Source: Candidatus Bathyarchaeota archaeon (GTDB lineage: Archaea; Thermoproteota; Bathyarchaeia; 40CM-2-53-6). Taken from it: a stretch of DNA of 47,573 nucleotides. A program made the translations under genes and the position numbers. The notes beneath the pieces were generated by a model, which had not been told where the DNA came from, did no database searches, and saw nothing but the letters and a program-made list of their open reading frames with translations. Below are positions 1 through 8,507 of the stretch, in pieces; the first letter of the stretch is position 1; every line of letters begins with the position of its first letter. Location of the stretch: assembly GCA_005882895.1 (NCBI GenBank), contig VBBD01000078.1, positions 1 through 47,573 of the forward strand, written 5' to 3'.

Positions 1-212
1 CAGCCCTGATCTCGAATCTGAGAGATGGCTAGAATTTCGCCCTAGAATCGTTCGGAGATCGCCGACGATCTCCCGACTTTTCGCCATGCCATCCAAGCCT
101 GGATTGCACCCTAAATGGCAGGAATCACCCAGAAACCCTGCCAGACAGGAAATAGATCCAGGGGAGGGGGGGTCTTAGCGACCGCATCTCGCGACGCAAG
201 AGCGGCGGAGCG
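1..212 (+). repeat. Noncoding repeat family, copy A
   Basis: First of four related stretches in the window. It shares, in order, CAGCCCTGATCTCGAATCTG (1-20), a middle block around TAGAATCGTTCG, a block around TTTCGCCATGCCATCCAAG, CCAGACAGGAAAT (141-153), GGTCTTAGCGAC (171-182) and CTCGCGACGCAAGAG (188-202) with one or more other copies. Spacing between blocks varies by non-multiples of three, so I treat it as noncoding. It is cut by the window start. The stretch 213-451 after it has no convincing gene. Confidence 0.75.
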
Positions 213-451
213 GAAAGTCCAAGATGACGAGAAATTGCCATTGTCCTCACTGACCAAGACTCAGCAATCCATCGAACCTGTCTGTTTCCGACGCCCAGTG
301 CGAAAGGACCCTGCACGCCCCGACTACGCCCCCGCTGGGTGGGAAACTGCAAGCTACTATTACCTGTCATAGCTAGTAACGTGCAACTTTAGTCCGGTCA
401 TACCCTCTCGTCGCACGGTCAAACGATTCTGATAATACGTCAGTAGGACCG

Positions 452-1286
452 GTGACCGAGCTTAGCAACAATACTAGCTGTTCAATCTTTCAAAGGCGGA
501 ACAGGGAAGAGCACAATCAGTGCCAACCTCGCGGCCACCCTCGCACGACTGGGCAAGAGGGTCGCGGTGATCGACCTTGACTTGGAGGGCCCAGGACTAC
601 ATGTTATCTTCGGTATATCTGACGGAGACATCAGGGCGACCATTAACGATGTTCTCCAAGGTTCCATCCCCATCAGGGACGCTGTTCTTGATCTGACCCC
701 GAGGCTCGGAATCGAATCGGGATGCCTCCTCTTCTGTCCCGCTGGACACAGGCTTGAAGAGATTCTCAAAATGGTCGAGACCGGCTTCAATCTCAGCCGT
801 TTCAAAGCAGTTCTCTACAACCTAGCTACCGAATACCAGCTCGACTATCTCCTGATCGACAGCCATCCTGGAATAGAGAAGGACACGATCCTCTCGATGG
901 CGGTCTGCGACGTAGTCGTCCTACTGTCCCGCGTTGATCACCAGGACATGTTCGGGAGCGGGGTCATGAACGAGGTTGCGAGCCAGTTGAGGAAACCCGT
1001 GGTCTTGATACTCAACATGATACCCAGCAGCGTCGGGGAGAAAGAGTCCAAGATGATCGGAGAGAAAATCGCGAGCCTCTTCAACCTCCAAGTCCTAACA
1101 GCTCTCCCCTTCAATTCGGATGTGTTCGAAAACCTGAGCAGAGGCGTATTCGTTCTAGAGCACCAGAAAGATCCCTTGACCAGGAAGTTCACAGCGATGG
1201 CCGAAAATATGATTGCCATCATCGAACAGTCGCGGGAAGTCCCAGAGACCTCTGATAACGGGCCTACCCGACAGGCTGTCGGCTAG
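452..1286 (+). CDS. MinD/ParA-family ATPase, 5' end apparently frameshifted
   Basis: Deviant Walker A P-loop NTPase of the MinD/Mrp/ParA family, soluble or peripheral at the membrane. The P-loop SFKGGTGKS is read at 486-512, followed by the switch I aspartate in DLDLEGPGLHV and the Walker B-like LLIDSHPG. It is clearly paralogous to the MinD-like protein at 33620-34405, with matching blocks along the whole length. The P-loop frame has no ATG, GTG or TTG between the stop at 453-455 and the P-loop. A GTG at 452 reads VTELSN and would join the P-loop frame if one base near 470 were skipped, so I place the gene there with an apparent +1 frameshift. An in-frame GTG at 567 would delete the P-loop. 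It is followed by a double-HTH regulator 270 nt downstream. What it positions or activates is unknown. Confidence 0.8.
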
Positions 1287-1512
1287 TTCCCGAGATATCG
1301 TCACACCCTTTGAGGTAACCGCAGAAATTCCTCGTTTCTCCCGCAAGATCGGACCCTACCAGAGGATCAAAGACGATTTGAGCGACTCCGATTTCTCGAC
1401 CATTTTTCTTCTTTACAATCGTTCTCTCAAACTGGCTAGAATAAGCTAAAGTTCAATCTCGTTCCTGAATAAGGCTTGCGAGGTTCACTGGTGACCTAGT
1501 TTGCTTCCAAAG

Positions 1513-1522
1513 TTTCTATAAG
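1513..1522 (+). promoter_or_regulatory. TATA-box candidate for the double-HTH regulator
   Basis: TTTCTATAAG lies about 35 nt upstream of the TTG start at 1555, a plausible archaeal TATA position. This is inferred from sequence alone. Confidence 0.4.
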
Positions 1523-1554
1523 CCCCTAGTCCTTCCCCATAAGCCGGTTTCACC

Positions 1555-2757
1555 TTGAGCTACCAGTTGGCAGACGAGTATTTCCAGCGGATACACCAGA
1601 TAATGTCACTCCTAGATGATGAGAACGTAGAGATCATTGGCGCGATGAAAAAGTTCGGACCCCGAAACCTCCAGTCGATCGCCCGAAAATCCGGCGTACC
1701 ATACCCAACCGTCTACACACGCGTCAACAAGCTCGGAACCCAGGGACTGCTCGACACATGGACCTATCCCAACCTTGCCAAGATCGGATTAGCCCGATCA
1801 ATGGTTCTACTAACTCCCTCCCCAGGTCGGGAGGTTACAGCTAGCGAAGCTCTGAAGATCCCCGGCTACTGGCTATGGATCGCGAGATGCACGGGCGAAT
1901 GCAACGGATACTATTCACAGCACGCGGTCCCCGTCGAAAACCGACAAGACTTTGTTCAGTATCTCGATCAGATAGTCTCGTCCGGCCTGGCCACTAACTA
2001 CCGGATCTTCTGGCTGGGCGACTACCACTCCCACATTCCCAACTTCGAATACTACGATTTCAAGAAGAGGGCCTGGAGATTCGACTGGCCAGCCTGGCTC
2101 AGCCTGTTTACTAAAGGCAAGGTCGGGAATGTCTCCGAGGAGAAGGAATCATCAAAGGATGACTTCGACAAGAACGATCTCTTGATTCTCAAAGAGCTGA
2201 TGAAGGATGCTCGAAAGAAGCTCTCCGAACTCTCGCAGATGATCGGCATGACCCTTCCCGCAGCCAAGTATAGATTCGACAACCTCGCCCGACGAGGATT
2301 CCTACAAGACTACGTCATCCAAGTCTTACCCTATCCGCCGGAGATATCGGACCTCTACGAGGTTCGATTGGATTTCGGCGAACACAAAGCGATGATCGCA
2401 AAAGAGAACTTCCTCAAACGTCTACCCTTCGTCTTGAACTACTCGCGAATCAAAGGGACCAATTCGATAACCATCAGAGTCTACCTCCCCAGAACTGAGG
2501 TCAACAATCTCTTGACGCTGCTATCCGCTCTCGTCAGGGGAGGCGCGATAGATCGGTTCTCGTACATGCTGCTGGATCCCATGACGATCCAAGCTCAGAC
2601 CTTCCACTACAAGGCGTTCGACGACAAGTCAGGATGGGATTATGACAACCACGAATACCTTGCCGCCCTCCGCAAGCTGGCATCGTCACTCGACAAGGCA
2701 GAAGCTTCCCCAGTAATTTTTCAGCCATCGAAGGGCCTAACTGTCACGATGATGTAG
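1555..2757 (+). CDS. Two-domain Lrp/AsnC-like transcriptional regulator
   Basis: About 400 residues with two winged-helix DNA-binding domains. The first is at roughly residues 25-75 (NVEIIGAMKKFGPRNLQSIA, then a recognition helix around YPTVYTRVNKL). The second is at roughly 205-262 (DKNDLLILKELMKDARKKLS, then LPAAKYRFDNLARRGF). Each is followed by an alpha/beta region like the Lrp effector domain. There are no membrane segments. The start is a TTG with a TATA-like box upstream. The gene at 2815-4098 on the other strand is a full-length paralog and the two converge on a 57-nt, T-rich gap. No ligand can be predicted. It may control the MinD-like gene upstream, but no operator is visible. Confidence 0.8.
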   Translation: MSYQLADEYFQRIHQIMSLLDDENVEIIGAMKKFGPRNLQSIARKSGVPYPTVYTRVNKLGTQGLLDTWTYPNLAKIGLARSMVLLTPSPGREVTASEALKIPGYWLWIARCTGECNGYYSQHAVPVENRQDFVQYLDQIVSSGLATNYRIFWLGDYHSHIPNFEYYDFKKRAWRFDWPAWLSLFTKGKVGNVSEEKESSKDDFDKNDLLILKELMKDARKKLSELSQMIGMTLPAAKYRFDNLARRGFLQDYVIQVLPYPPEISDLYEVRLDFGEHKAMIAKENFLKRLPFVLNYSRIKGTNSITIRVYLPRTEVNNLLTLLSALVRGGAIDRFSYMLLDPMTIQAQTFHYKAFDDKSGWDYDNHEYLAALRKLASSLDKAEASPVIFQPSKGLTVTMM

Positions 2758-2814
2758 CGGCGATTCTGACAAGCTCAGTTTTTCTGTTGAGACCAGTTTT
2801 GTTCTGACTTTCAA

Positions 2815-4098
2815 TCATTGAAAAGTCGGTACGGGAGCACTTTGGAAAGTCACCTGCATGCCATCCTCTCTGTCGAAAGCGGACGACACCTTCCTCAGCT
2901 CCTCAAAGTATTCCATGTTATCGTACCGCCATCCCGCGCTATCCTCGTAGAGCTCGTAGGAGAAAGTTTGTGTCCTGATGGTCATAGGGTCGAGCAACAC
3001 ATAGGTGAATCCTGCAAGGACCCCTGTCCGGGACAGTGCCGAGAGCATAGTGAGAAGATTGTTCATCTCGGTCCTAGGAAGATATATTCTCACGGCGATC
3101 GAAGTGGAACCTTCCACTCTAGACAGTGTCCTAACAATTGGAAGGGTACTCAACACCCTCTCCCCCTGGCACAACCCTTCCCTTGTCTTGAAATCCAGCA
3201 CCATCTCGTAGAGGTCGGAGATTTCAGGAGCAAAAGGCAGCATGTCGATGACATATTCATGGATGAATCCAGATCGCACTAGATTGTCGAAACGATACTT
3301 GACCGCAGGGACTGTCATATCCAGCAGGCGCGCCAGTTGAGTCAGTTTCGTTCGGCCGTCCTTGACCAACTCCTTCAAAATGATTAGGTCTTTCTTGTCA
3401 AAGTTTCCAGCAAGTTGAGTGTCTTGGCGTTGAGTGTGAAGAGGCTTTGCAGCAAGCTCTTCGAGCCATCTTGGCCAGTCGAAGGTCCATGTTTTTTTCC
3501 TCGCGTCATAATAGCTAAAGTCCGGAAGTGGTGACTTTGCCTCTCCTAGCCATAACATCCGATACTTGGTCGCGATCCCCGAAGCGACAATTTTCTCAAG
3601 GTATTGCTCGAAATCCCAACGTTTCCCCAAAGGAATCGCGTGAGTAGAGTAGTAACCATTGCACTCCCCCATACAGCGAATGAGCCTCAACCAATAGCCT
3701 GGAATGCGAAGAGCTTCAGGCCCCAACAGTTCTCTACCTGGCTTCGTGGTAAGTAGGACCATGACTCTAACGAGCCCCAGCTTGGCGTAGTTGGGGTGGA
3801 TCCAGGTTCGGAAAAATCCCTCTTTTTCCAGCTTCGACACTCTCGCGTGGACTGTCGGCCGGGGAATCTTTGTCTTGTCAGCTATTAGTTGGAGGTTTCT
3901 GAGACCATATTTCTTCATCGCGATGGCAATCTTGACGTTTCCGGGGTCCAAGAAGGAGACAAAGCGATTGATTCTCTCCAAGTATTCTTCCGGGGCGATC
4001 TGGGTCAAATATGGTCTGAAGAAAATGGGGGGCGGTCGGAACCTTTCAAGGTTTTGCTCACATTGGGATCGTATTGGGAGTTGGGGGACCTTCGTCAC
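2815..4098 (-). CDS. Two-domain Lrp/AsnC-like transcriptional regulator, paralog
   Basis: Same architecture as the convergent gene at 1555-2757. Winged helices lie near residues 55-105 (NVKIAIAMKKYGLRNLQLIA) and 228-285 (FDKKDLIILKELVKDGRTKL, VPAVKYRFDNLVRSGF). Long identical runs such as GECNGYYS, the YLPRTE motif and LLDPMTI show a recent duplication in inverted orientation. The N-terminus is about 30 residues longer than the paralog if the GTG at 4098 is used. A TTG at 4008 would start it where the paralog starts. The two copies have diverged most in the linker between the halves. Confidence 0.8.
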   Translation of the reverse strand: MTKVPQLPIRSQCEQNLERFRPPPIFFRPYLTQIAPEEYLERINRFVSFLDPGNVKIAIAMKKYGLRNLQLIADKTKIPRPTVHARVSKLEKEGFFRTWIHPNYAKLGLVRVMVLLTTKPGRELLGPEALRIPGYWLRLIRCMGECNGYYSTHAIPLGKRWDFEQYLEKIVASGIATKYRMLWLGEAKSPLPDFSYYDARKKTWTFDWPRWLEELAAKPLHTQRQDTQLAGNFDKKDLIILKELVKDGRTKLTQLARLLDMTVPAVKYRFDNLVRSGFIHEYVIDMLPFAPEISDLYEMVLDFKTREGLCQGERVLSTLPIVRTLSRVEGSTSIAVRIYLPRTEMNNLLTMLSALSRTGVLAGFTYVLLDPMTIRTQTFSYELYEDSAGWRYDNMEYFEELRKVSSAFDREDGMQVTFQSAPVPTFQ

Positions 4099-4250
4099 CT
4101 CGATGGGGCAAGAATTTCACCTCGCATAGTAATGGATAAGTCTTTAACTTATGTTATTCTGAGGTGGTTTTGGCAAGCGGAATCTTAACAATGTGCCGAG
4201 TTAGGTTTATCTCCGCTCATATGCCGTCCAGAGATGGGGTAAGGGCGTGA

Positions 4251-4544
4251 TTGGAAACTAAGGTGGAAGAAGAAAGATCCGCATCTCAGGAGAAAGTCAA
4301 GCTATTTCTCGGACGGTATCCAGAATACGAGAAGACACTTCGGTTGGCGGTTGCACATGAGGAATCAGCGGGGTCCTCGGATGGTCAAGGGTGGCAATGG
4401 CACGATGTCGATACGCATCCGACCAAGCTAATTCGGCTTGTTACTGAGGGAATTGCTAAGATAAGTCTCAGGTCAAGACAGGCGACTTACTATCTTCTGA
4501 GGGAAAGGGGCACCGTGAAAAAGAGCCTCAAAGAGATTTGCTGA
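4251..4544 (+). CDS. Hypothetical protein, 97 aa
   Basis: Small, charged, soluble protein with a TTG start. It has a mixed first half (KVKLFLGRYPEYEKTLRLAV) and a basic C-terminal part (ISLRSRQATYYLLRERGTVK). I do not recognise a family. The composition looks coding rather than random, and no larger ORF overlaps it. The flanking gaps 4099-4250 and 4545-4632 show nothing else. Confidence 0.5.
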   Translation: METKVEEERSASQEKVKLFLGRYPEYEKTLRLAVAHEESAGSSDGQGWQWHDVDTHPTKLIRLVTEGIAKISLRSRQATYYLLRERGTVKKSLKEIC

Positions 4545-4632
4545 TCCGAAGCCTCTTCCCGATTGCAAACCTGATGAGAAAGAGCGTGACTACTAGTTTT
4601 TCCCTGACGAGGAGGTATCGGGCGAATAGGAA

Positions 4633-5886
4633 TCAAGGGCTTAGTCGATTCCTGTCTCTAGGAAACATAGTGGTTTCCCTAATATTTTCTCTACTAGTAA
4701 TTTTCATGGTCAACCTTTCCAATCCAATGGACCAGCCAGCGTGGGGCGGGGCGCCATATCTGAACGAGTCGATGTAGAACTTGAAGTTCTCAGGGTTCAA
4801 GCCTTTGGACTTGAGCTGCTGGATCAGAAGAGCTGGCACGTGTATGCGTTGGGTTCCAGACGCGATCTCCAATCCTCGATAGATGAGATCGAATGCCCTG
4901 GAGGTGTTACCGTTCTGGTTAGGCATTGCGTAGAATGCTTTCTGCTCTGATGGCCAGCCAACGATGAAGAATGCTTCCTCCTTCAGAAGCTGGGACAGTC
5001 TCTTCTCCTGCGTCTTGGAGAAGTCATTTCCAACCTGGATGTCTTCACCATTTTCGCGTAGGAGTTCGATCGCGTCTCTGTATTGCACTCGCTTTAGCGG
5101 CAGGTGCAGTGGTTCGAGTTTCTGACCGATTTTCTCTAGCTCCTCGTTGCATGATACACTTATCTTCTTGATTAATTCGGCGAGAAATTCTTCAAGGACC
5201 TTCATGACATCCTCGTCTGTCGAGAATGCTTGTTCGATGTCCATCTGTCGGACCTCGTTTAGATGGGTTGGTTGTTCGAATTTTTCCGCTCTGAATACTG
5301 GTAGAACAGTGTATACCTTTTCGAAGGATATGGCGCACATTTGCTTGTAGAGCTGGGGTGACTGGGCTAGGTACGCGTCTTTCTCGAAATATTTGAGCGA
5401 GAAGAGTTCGGCTCCTCCTTCGCTTGCCGAGGCTATGATTACTGGAGGTTGTATCTCCACATAATGTCGGGTGGTGAAGAATTCTCGAAAGGTTTGGAGG
5501 ATCTTGGATTGGATTTTGAAGATGGCGTTGGATTCTTCGCTTCGGAAGTCTAGGAATCTCCAGTTGAGCCTAGTCTCTAGGAGAGTGTTCTGGACGCCTC
5601 TCGGGTCGAGTGGTAGAGGTGTCTCGGCTCTGTTCACCACTTCGAGCTGTTCGGGGATGACTTCGATTCCCTTCTTGGCGATTTTGCTGGAGACGACTTT
5701 GCCTTTGACGAGGATCACGTCCTCCTGGTGGAGTGTGCTGATCTCCTTGACGATGTCAGGGCTGACCTTTGTCTTGGGAGCGGTTACTTGGACGATTCCG
5801 CTCATGTCACGGAGGAGGATGAAAGATATTCCTCCTAGGACCCTAACATCGTGAACCCAGCCGGCCAGAACGACATCCTTGTCCAA
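4633..5886 (-). CDS. aspS: Aspartyl-tRNA synthetase, archaeal type
   Basis: Class IIb aminoacyl-tRNA synthetase that attaches aspartate to tRNA-Asp. It has an N-terminal OB-fold anticodon-binding domain (AGWVHDVRVLGG), the class II motif 2 (FRAEKFEQPTHLNE) and motif 3 (GWSIGLERL), and the usual RDRNRLSP end. There is no bacterial GAD insert, so it is the archaeal/eukaryotic form. The only standard in-frame start is the TTG at 5886, but the codons upstream read LKRTALSSQLKEHL, which looks like the true N-terminus. No ATG, GTG or TTG precedes them in frame, so the 5' end may be damaged or use an unusual start. The residue matching Trp26 of the Thermococcus enzyme is His, which bears on tRNA discrimination. 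Divergent from apgM. Confidence 0.95.
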   Translation of the reverse strand: MDKDVVLAGWVHDVRVLGGISFILLRDMSGIVQVTAPKTKVSPDIVKEISTLHQEDVILVKGKVVSSKIAKKGIEVIPEQLEVVNRAETPLPLDPRGVQNTLLETRLNWRFLDFRSEESNAIFKIQSKILQTFREFFTTRHYVEIQPPVIIASASEGGAELFSLKYFEKDAYLAQSPQLYKQMCAISFEKVYTVLPVFRAEKFEQPTHLNEVRQMDIEQAFSTDEDVMKVLEEFLAELIKKISVSCNEELEKIGQKLEPLHLPLKRVQYRDAIELLRENGEDIQVGNDFSKTQEKRLSQLLKEEAFFIVGWPSEQKAFYAMPNQNGNTSRAFDLIYRGLEIASGTQRIHVPALLIQQLKSKGLNPENFKFYIDSFRYGAPPHAGWSIGLERLTMKITSRENIRETTMFPRDRNRLSP

Positions 5887-6050
5887 GTGCTCTTTGAGCT
5901 GAGAGCTCAGGGCTGTACGCTTGAGATGGGAAACGTGGCTGGATGGACCGTCAGACAGAGTTGTTCAGCTCGGACCGAGCAAGAGGCTTGTTCTTTTAGG
6001 GCTTCTTTTTCTACCAATCCCTAACATCAAGCCCCCAGGCTTTCGGGATA

Positions 6051-7310
6051 ATGCTCCCAATTGTCATGGTCGTCCTCGATGGCGCCAGTTGTAGGGTTGG
6101 TATCACGAAGTCGCCTCTGGAAGCGGCTTCGACGCCGAATCTCGACGCCTTGGCGAGGAGAGGTAGTATGGGACGGATGTATACCCTCAGAGAGGGTATT
6201 GCTCCTGAGAGTGACGCGGGCGTTTTCTCTCTTCTAGGATATGATCCGCTCGAGACTCATCTGTCGCGGGGCGTGGTTGAGGCTCTTGGTGCTGGCGTCG
6301 AATTTCATGATGGTGATCTTGCGCTCAGGGCGGGCTTTGCAACTGTCAAAGGTGACAAGCTTGTAGACCGGCGAGCCGGTAGGAACCTCTCGACCATGGA
6401 GGCTCAGGAGCTCGGCGCTGCTCTGAACAGGGAACTACATCTCAAGTCGGGTAGGCGGTTTGTTTTCAAACCGACTGTGGGTCATAGAGCCGTAGTTGTC
6501 TTCCGTGCAGATGGGATTCAGTTTTCATCAAACATATCCAACTTTGATCCCGCCTACGTTAGGAAGGGCAACATCAGTCTAGCTCAGCCGGGCATGAAGG
6601 AGTATGATATTCCCCGGTGCGAGCCGCTGGACGGATCTGACGAGGCCGTTGTTACTGCGGCGCTGGTCAACGAGTTCGGCTTCAAAGCCAGAAAGATTCT
6701 GACTAATCATCCAGCAAACGAGGAGAGGAGGAGAAAGGGTATGGTCCCGGCGAATTTCGTGTTGATGCGGGACGCGGGAACCTCCAAGCCGCAAGTCCAA
6801 GGATTTCAGGCTAAGTGGGGTTTGGACCCTTTGATGATCGCGGATCTTCCGGCTGAACTCGGGATTGGACGATTGCTCGGGATGGACGTTAGGGAGCTGG
6901 AGCCCGGGACACGGCCAGACGATTATCGTAAGCGCGCTGAGCTTGTCTTGGATTCTGTTGGAAAGCATGGTTTCGTGTATGTTCATTTGAAGGGTCCTGA
7001 CGAGCCGGGTCATGATGGATTGTTCGATCTGAAGAGGGAGAGAATTGAGGAGATTGACAAGGGGTTCTTCTCGGTGTTGGCGAAATCGCCAAGGTTGAAA
7101 GATCTTGTTGCGGCAGTTACGTGTGATCACTCTACGCCTGTGGAGGATAAGGGGCATAGTGATGATCCAGTTCCCGTTCTTGTGCTAGATGGGAAGGCGA
7201 AAGCAGATGGGTCTGCAAGGTTCACGGAGAAAGACGCGGCGAGAGGATCGTTGGGGACTTTGGGACGCGGCCGGATGCTTCTAGAGCTTCTGAGGCAGGC
7301 TGCCTCGTAG
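6051..7310 (+). CDS. apgM: 2,3-bisphosphoglycerate-independent phosphoglycerate mutase, archaeal type
   Basis: Interconverts 3- and 2-phosphoglycerate in glycolysis and gluconeogenesis. It belongs to the alkaline-phosphatase superfamily. The N-terminal metal ligand is in VVLDGAS (Asp10) and the phospho-accepting serine in PESDAGVFSLLGYDP (Ser54). The C-terminal metal site is in THE-type sequences HLKGPDEPGHDG and TCDHSTPVEDKGHSDDPVP. The 419 aa length is normal for the archaeal family (about 400-420). Two nearby ATG codons do not compete, as position 6051 gives the expected N-terminus. Confidence 0.95.
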   Translation: MLPIVMVVLDGASCRVGITKSPLEAASTPNLDALARRGSMGRMYTLREGIAPESDAGVFSLLGYDPLETHLSRGVVEALGAGVEFHDGDLALRAGFATVKGDKLVDRRAGRNLSTMEAQELGAALNRELHLKSGRRFVFKPTVGHRAVVVFRADGIQFSSNISNFDPAYVRKGNISLAQPGMKEYDIPRCEPLDGSDEAVVTAALVNEFGFKARKILTNHPANEERRRKGMVPANFVLMRDAGTSKPQVQGFQAKWGLDPLMIADLPAELGIGRLLGMDVRELEPGTRPDDYRKRAELVLDSVGKHGFVYVHLKGPDEPGHDGLFDLKRERIEEIDKGFFSVLAKSPRLKDLVAAVTCDHSTPVEDKGHSDDPVPVLVLDGKAKADGSARFTEKDAARGSLGTLGRGRMLLELLRQAAS

Positions 7311-7319
7311 CCTTGTTTA

Positions 7320-8237
7320 TCAGATTGGGATTCCTGGTAGGAAATGTCTGATTAGGGTTCCTGCTATGTAGAGGGCGAAGGAGGCCGCGAGTATGATTCC
7401 GGCGATTTCTCCGAATTGTCTCTTGAATTTTCTCGCTGATATGACAGTGTCATAGTAGGTCATCATGGCGACTAGTGCTACTCCGACGACTAGTGAGATT
7501 CCGAGTGCGGTGACCATTGAGCCTGTGAGAAAGTATGGCAGGGCGAGGAATATGGCTGTGAACATGTAGGACACTCCGGTGTAGATTGCGCTCCATTTGG
7601 CTGATCCTTCGAAGCCCTGTTTGGCCTGGGCGTAGGCGGCGGACGCCATTGCTATAGACGCGGCCATCCCAGCGACGACACCCGCTACACCGGCGAGCTC
7701 TGTTCGGTTGAATATTCCGAGGGAGCCGGCGTGGATTCCGGATATCTCAACGACCGCGTCCGCGAGGCCGAGGACGATGAAGCTCATGTACTTGACTCGT
7801 CCCTCATGGATCTCGCCCATCAAGTACGATTCTTGATGTTCCTCTTCTTCCATCATGGCTTCGAACCGTGCTTTGTCAGCTGGTGGGATGTTCTTCACCA
7901 TCTGCCTGTAGCGTTCGTGGAGCGCGTCCTCATGTCTCTCTAGGAATTTCATTGTGAAGGTTAGGCCGAGGGTGAGGCGGAGGAGGAGGGTGAAGTAGAC
8001 CTTGAGCCTGTTCACCTTGACAGCGGTATCGGGCGTGTACGCCTTCCAGAATTCGTAGTGTGATTGTTCGCCGCGGGCGAGATCTTCGAGGGCTTTCTTG
8101 AACGACTGGTTCTTCTCATGCCTGCTGAGCATCTGGTAGACGGCGCCGTCCGTGTACTCGTCCCTTGCGGACTTGGCGGCGAGCCTGACCAGGTCGGAGC
8201 TCAGGGTTTCTTGCAAGGTTAGGCGCTTCCTATGCAA
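7320..8237 (-). CDS. Ferritin-like domain fused to VIT1/CCC1-type metal transporter
   Basis: About 305 residues. The N-terminal part is a rubrerythrin/ferritin-like helical domain (roughly 1-130) with DEY near residue 27, ARGEQSHYEFW near 54-64 and EEEEHQE near 130, the sort of acidic/His pattern that binds a di-iron centre. The C-terminal part (roughly 150-305) is a VIT1/CCC1 transporter with about five membrane segments, including LGLADAVVEISG and GIFNRTELAGVAG. VIT1 proteins export Fe(II) or Mn(II) from the cytosol. The fused ferritin domain is known in microbial members. It is convergent with apgM, only 9 nt away, so the two share a terminator region. Confidence 0.85.
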   Translation of the reverse strand: MHRKRLTLQETLSSDLVRLAAKSARDEYTDGAVYQMLSRHEKNQSFKKALEDLARGEQSHYEFWKAYTPDTAVKVNRLKVYFTLLLRLTLGLTFTMKFLERHEDALHERYRQMVKNIPPADKARFEAMMEEEEHQESYLMGEIHEGRVKYMSFIVLGLADAVVEISGIHAGSLGIFNRTELAGVAGVVAGMAASIAMASAAYAQAKQGFEGSAKWSAIYTGVSYMFTAIFLALPYFLTGSMVTALGISLVVGVALVAMMTYYDTVISARKFKRQFGEIAGIILAASFALYIAGTLIRHFLPGIPI

Positions 8238-8330
8238 GGCGGCTCCGGTATTTAGTTAGCGCTATGGGATGGAAGCGTGGCCACGAAGGGCGGGCGCGGG
8301 AAAATCGACCGCCCCGGGGGGTCACATAAA

Positions 8331-8415
8331 AGTTAGTGAAAAAGAATAGTTAAAGGAAAAGAAAAGTTAGGAGGAAAAAATAGTTACGGAAACGAGAGAT
8401 TACCAGGAAACGATT
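8331..8415 (+). repeat. 17-nt tandem direct repeats (iteron-like)
   Basis: AGTTA recurs at 8331, 8348, 8365 and 8382, exactly 17 nt apart, each followed by a purine run (for example AGTTAAAGGAAAAGAAA). A fifth, degraded unit follows at 8399 (ATTACCAGG). The array lies in the 270-nt gap between the VIT1 gene and the DUF1684 gene, about 95 nt before the latter's start. Spaced direct repeats of this type may be a cooperative protein-binding array, but no function is known. Nothing else is visible in 8238-8507. Confidence 0.7.
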
Positions 8416-8507
8416 GGTTGGGAATTCGCACATGAACGGTCAGGGAAAGGATTGAAAGCACGTTAAGCAGATCCATGGGGCCATCAAATGGACTGGTATA
8501 GCAAGAA

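Noticed and set aside
115-372. Open frame with GGVLAT...RDAR, matched in part by a frame on copy C (43400-43858 minus)
   Set aside because: The shared peptide comes from the noncoding repeat; in copy B the frame hits a stop and the blocks shift by non-multiples of three, so it is unlikely to be coding.
1213-1449. Open frame overlapping the end of the MinD-like gene
   Set aside because: Low-complexity composition and no similarity to V4R, which follows the other MinD; probably chance.
6579-7157. Long minus-strand frame opposite apgM
   Set aside because: It is a shadow of the apgM coding frame.
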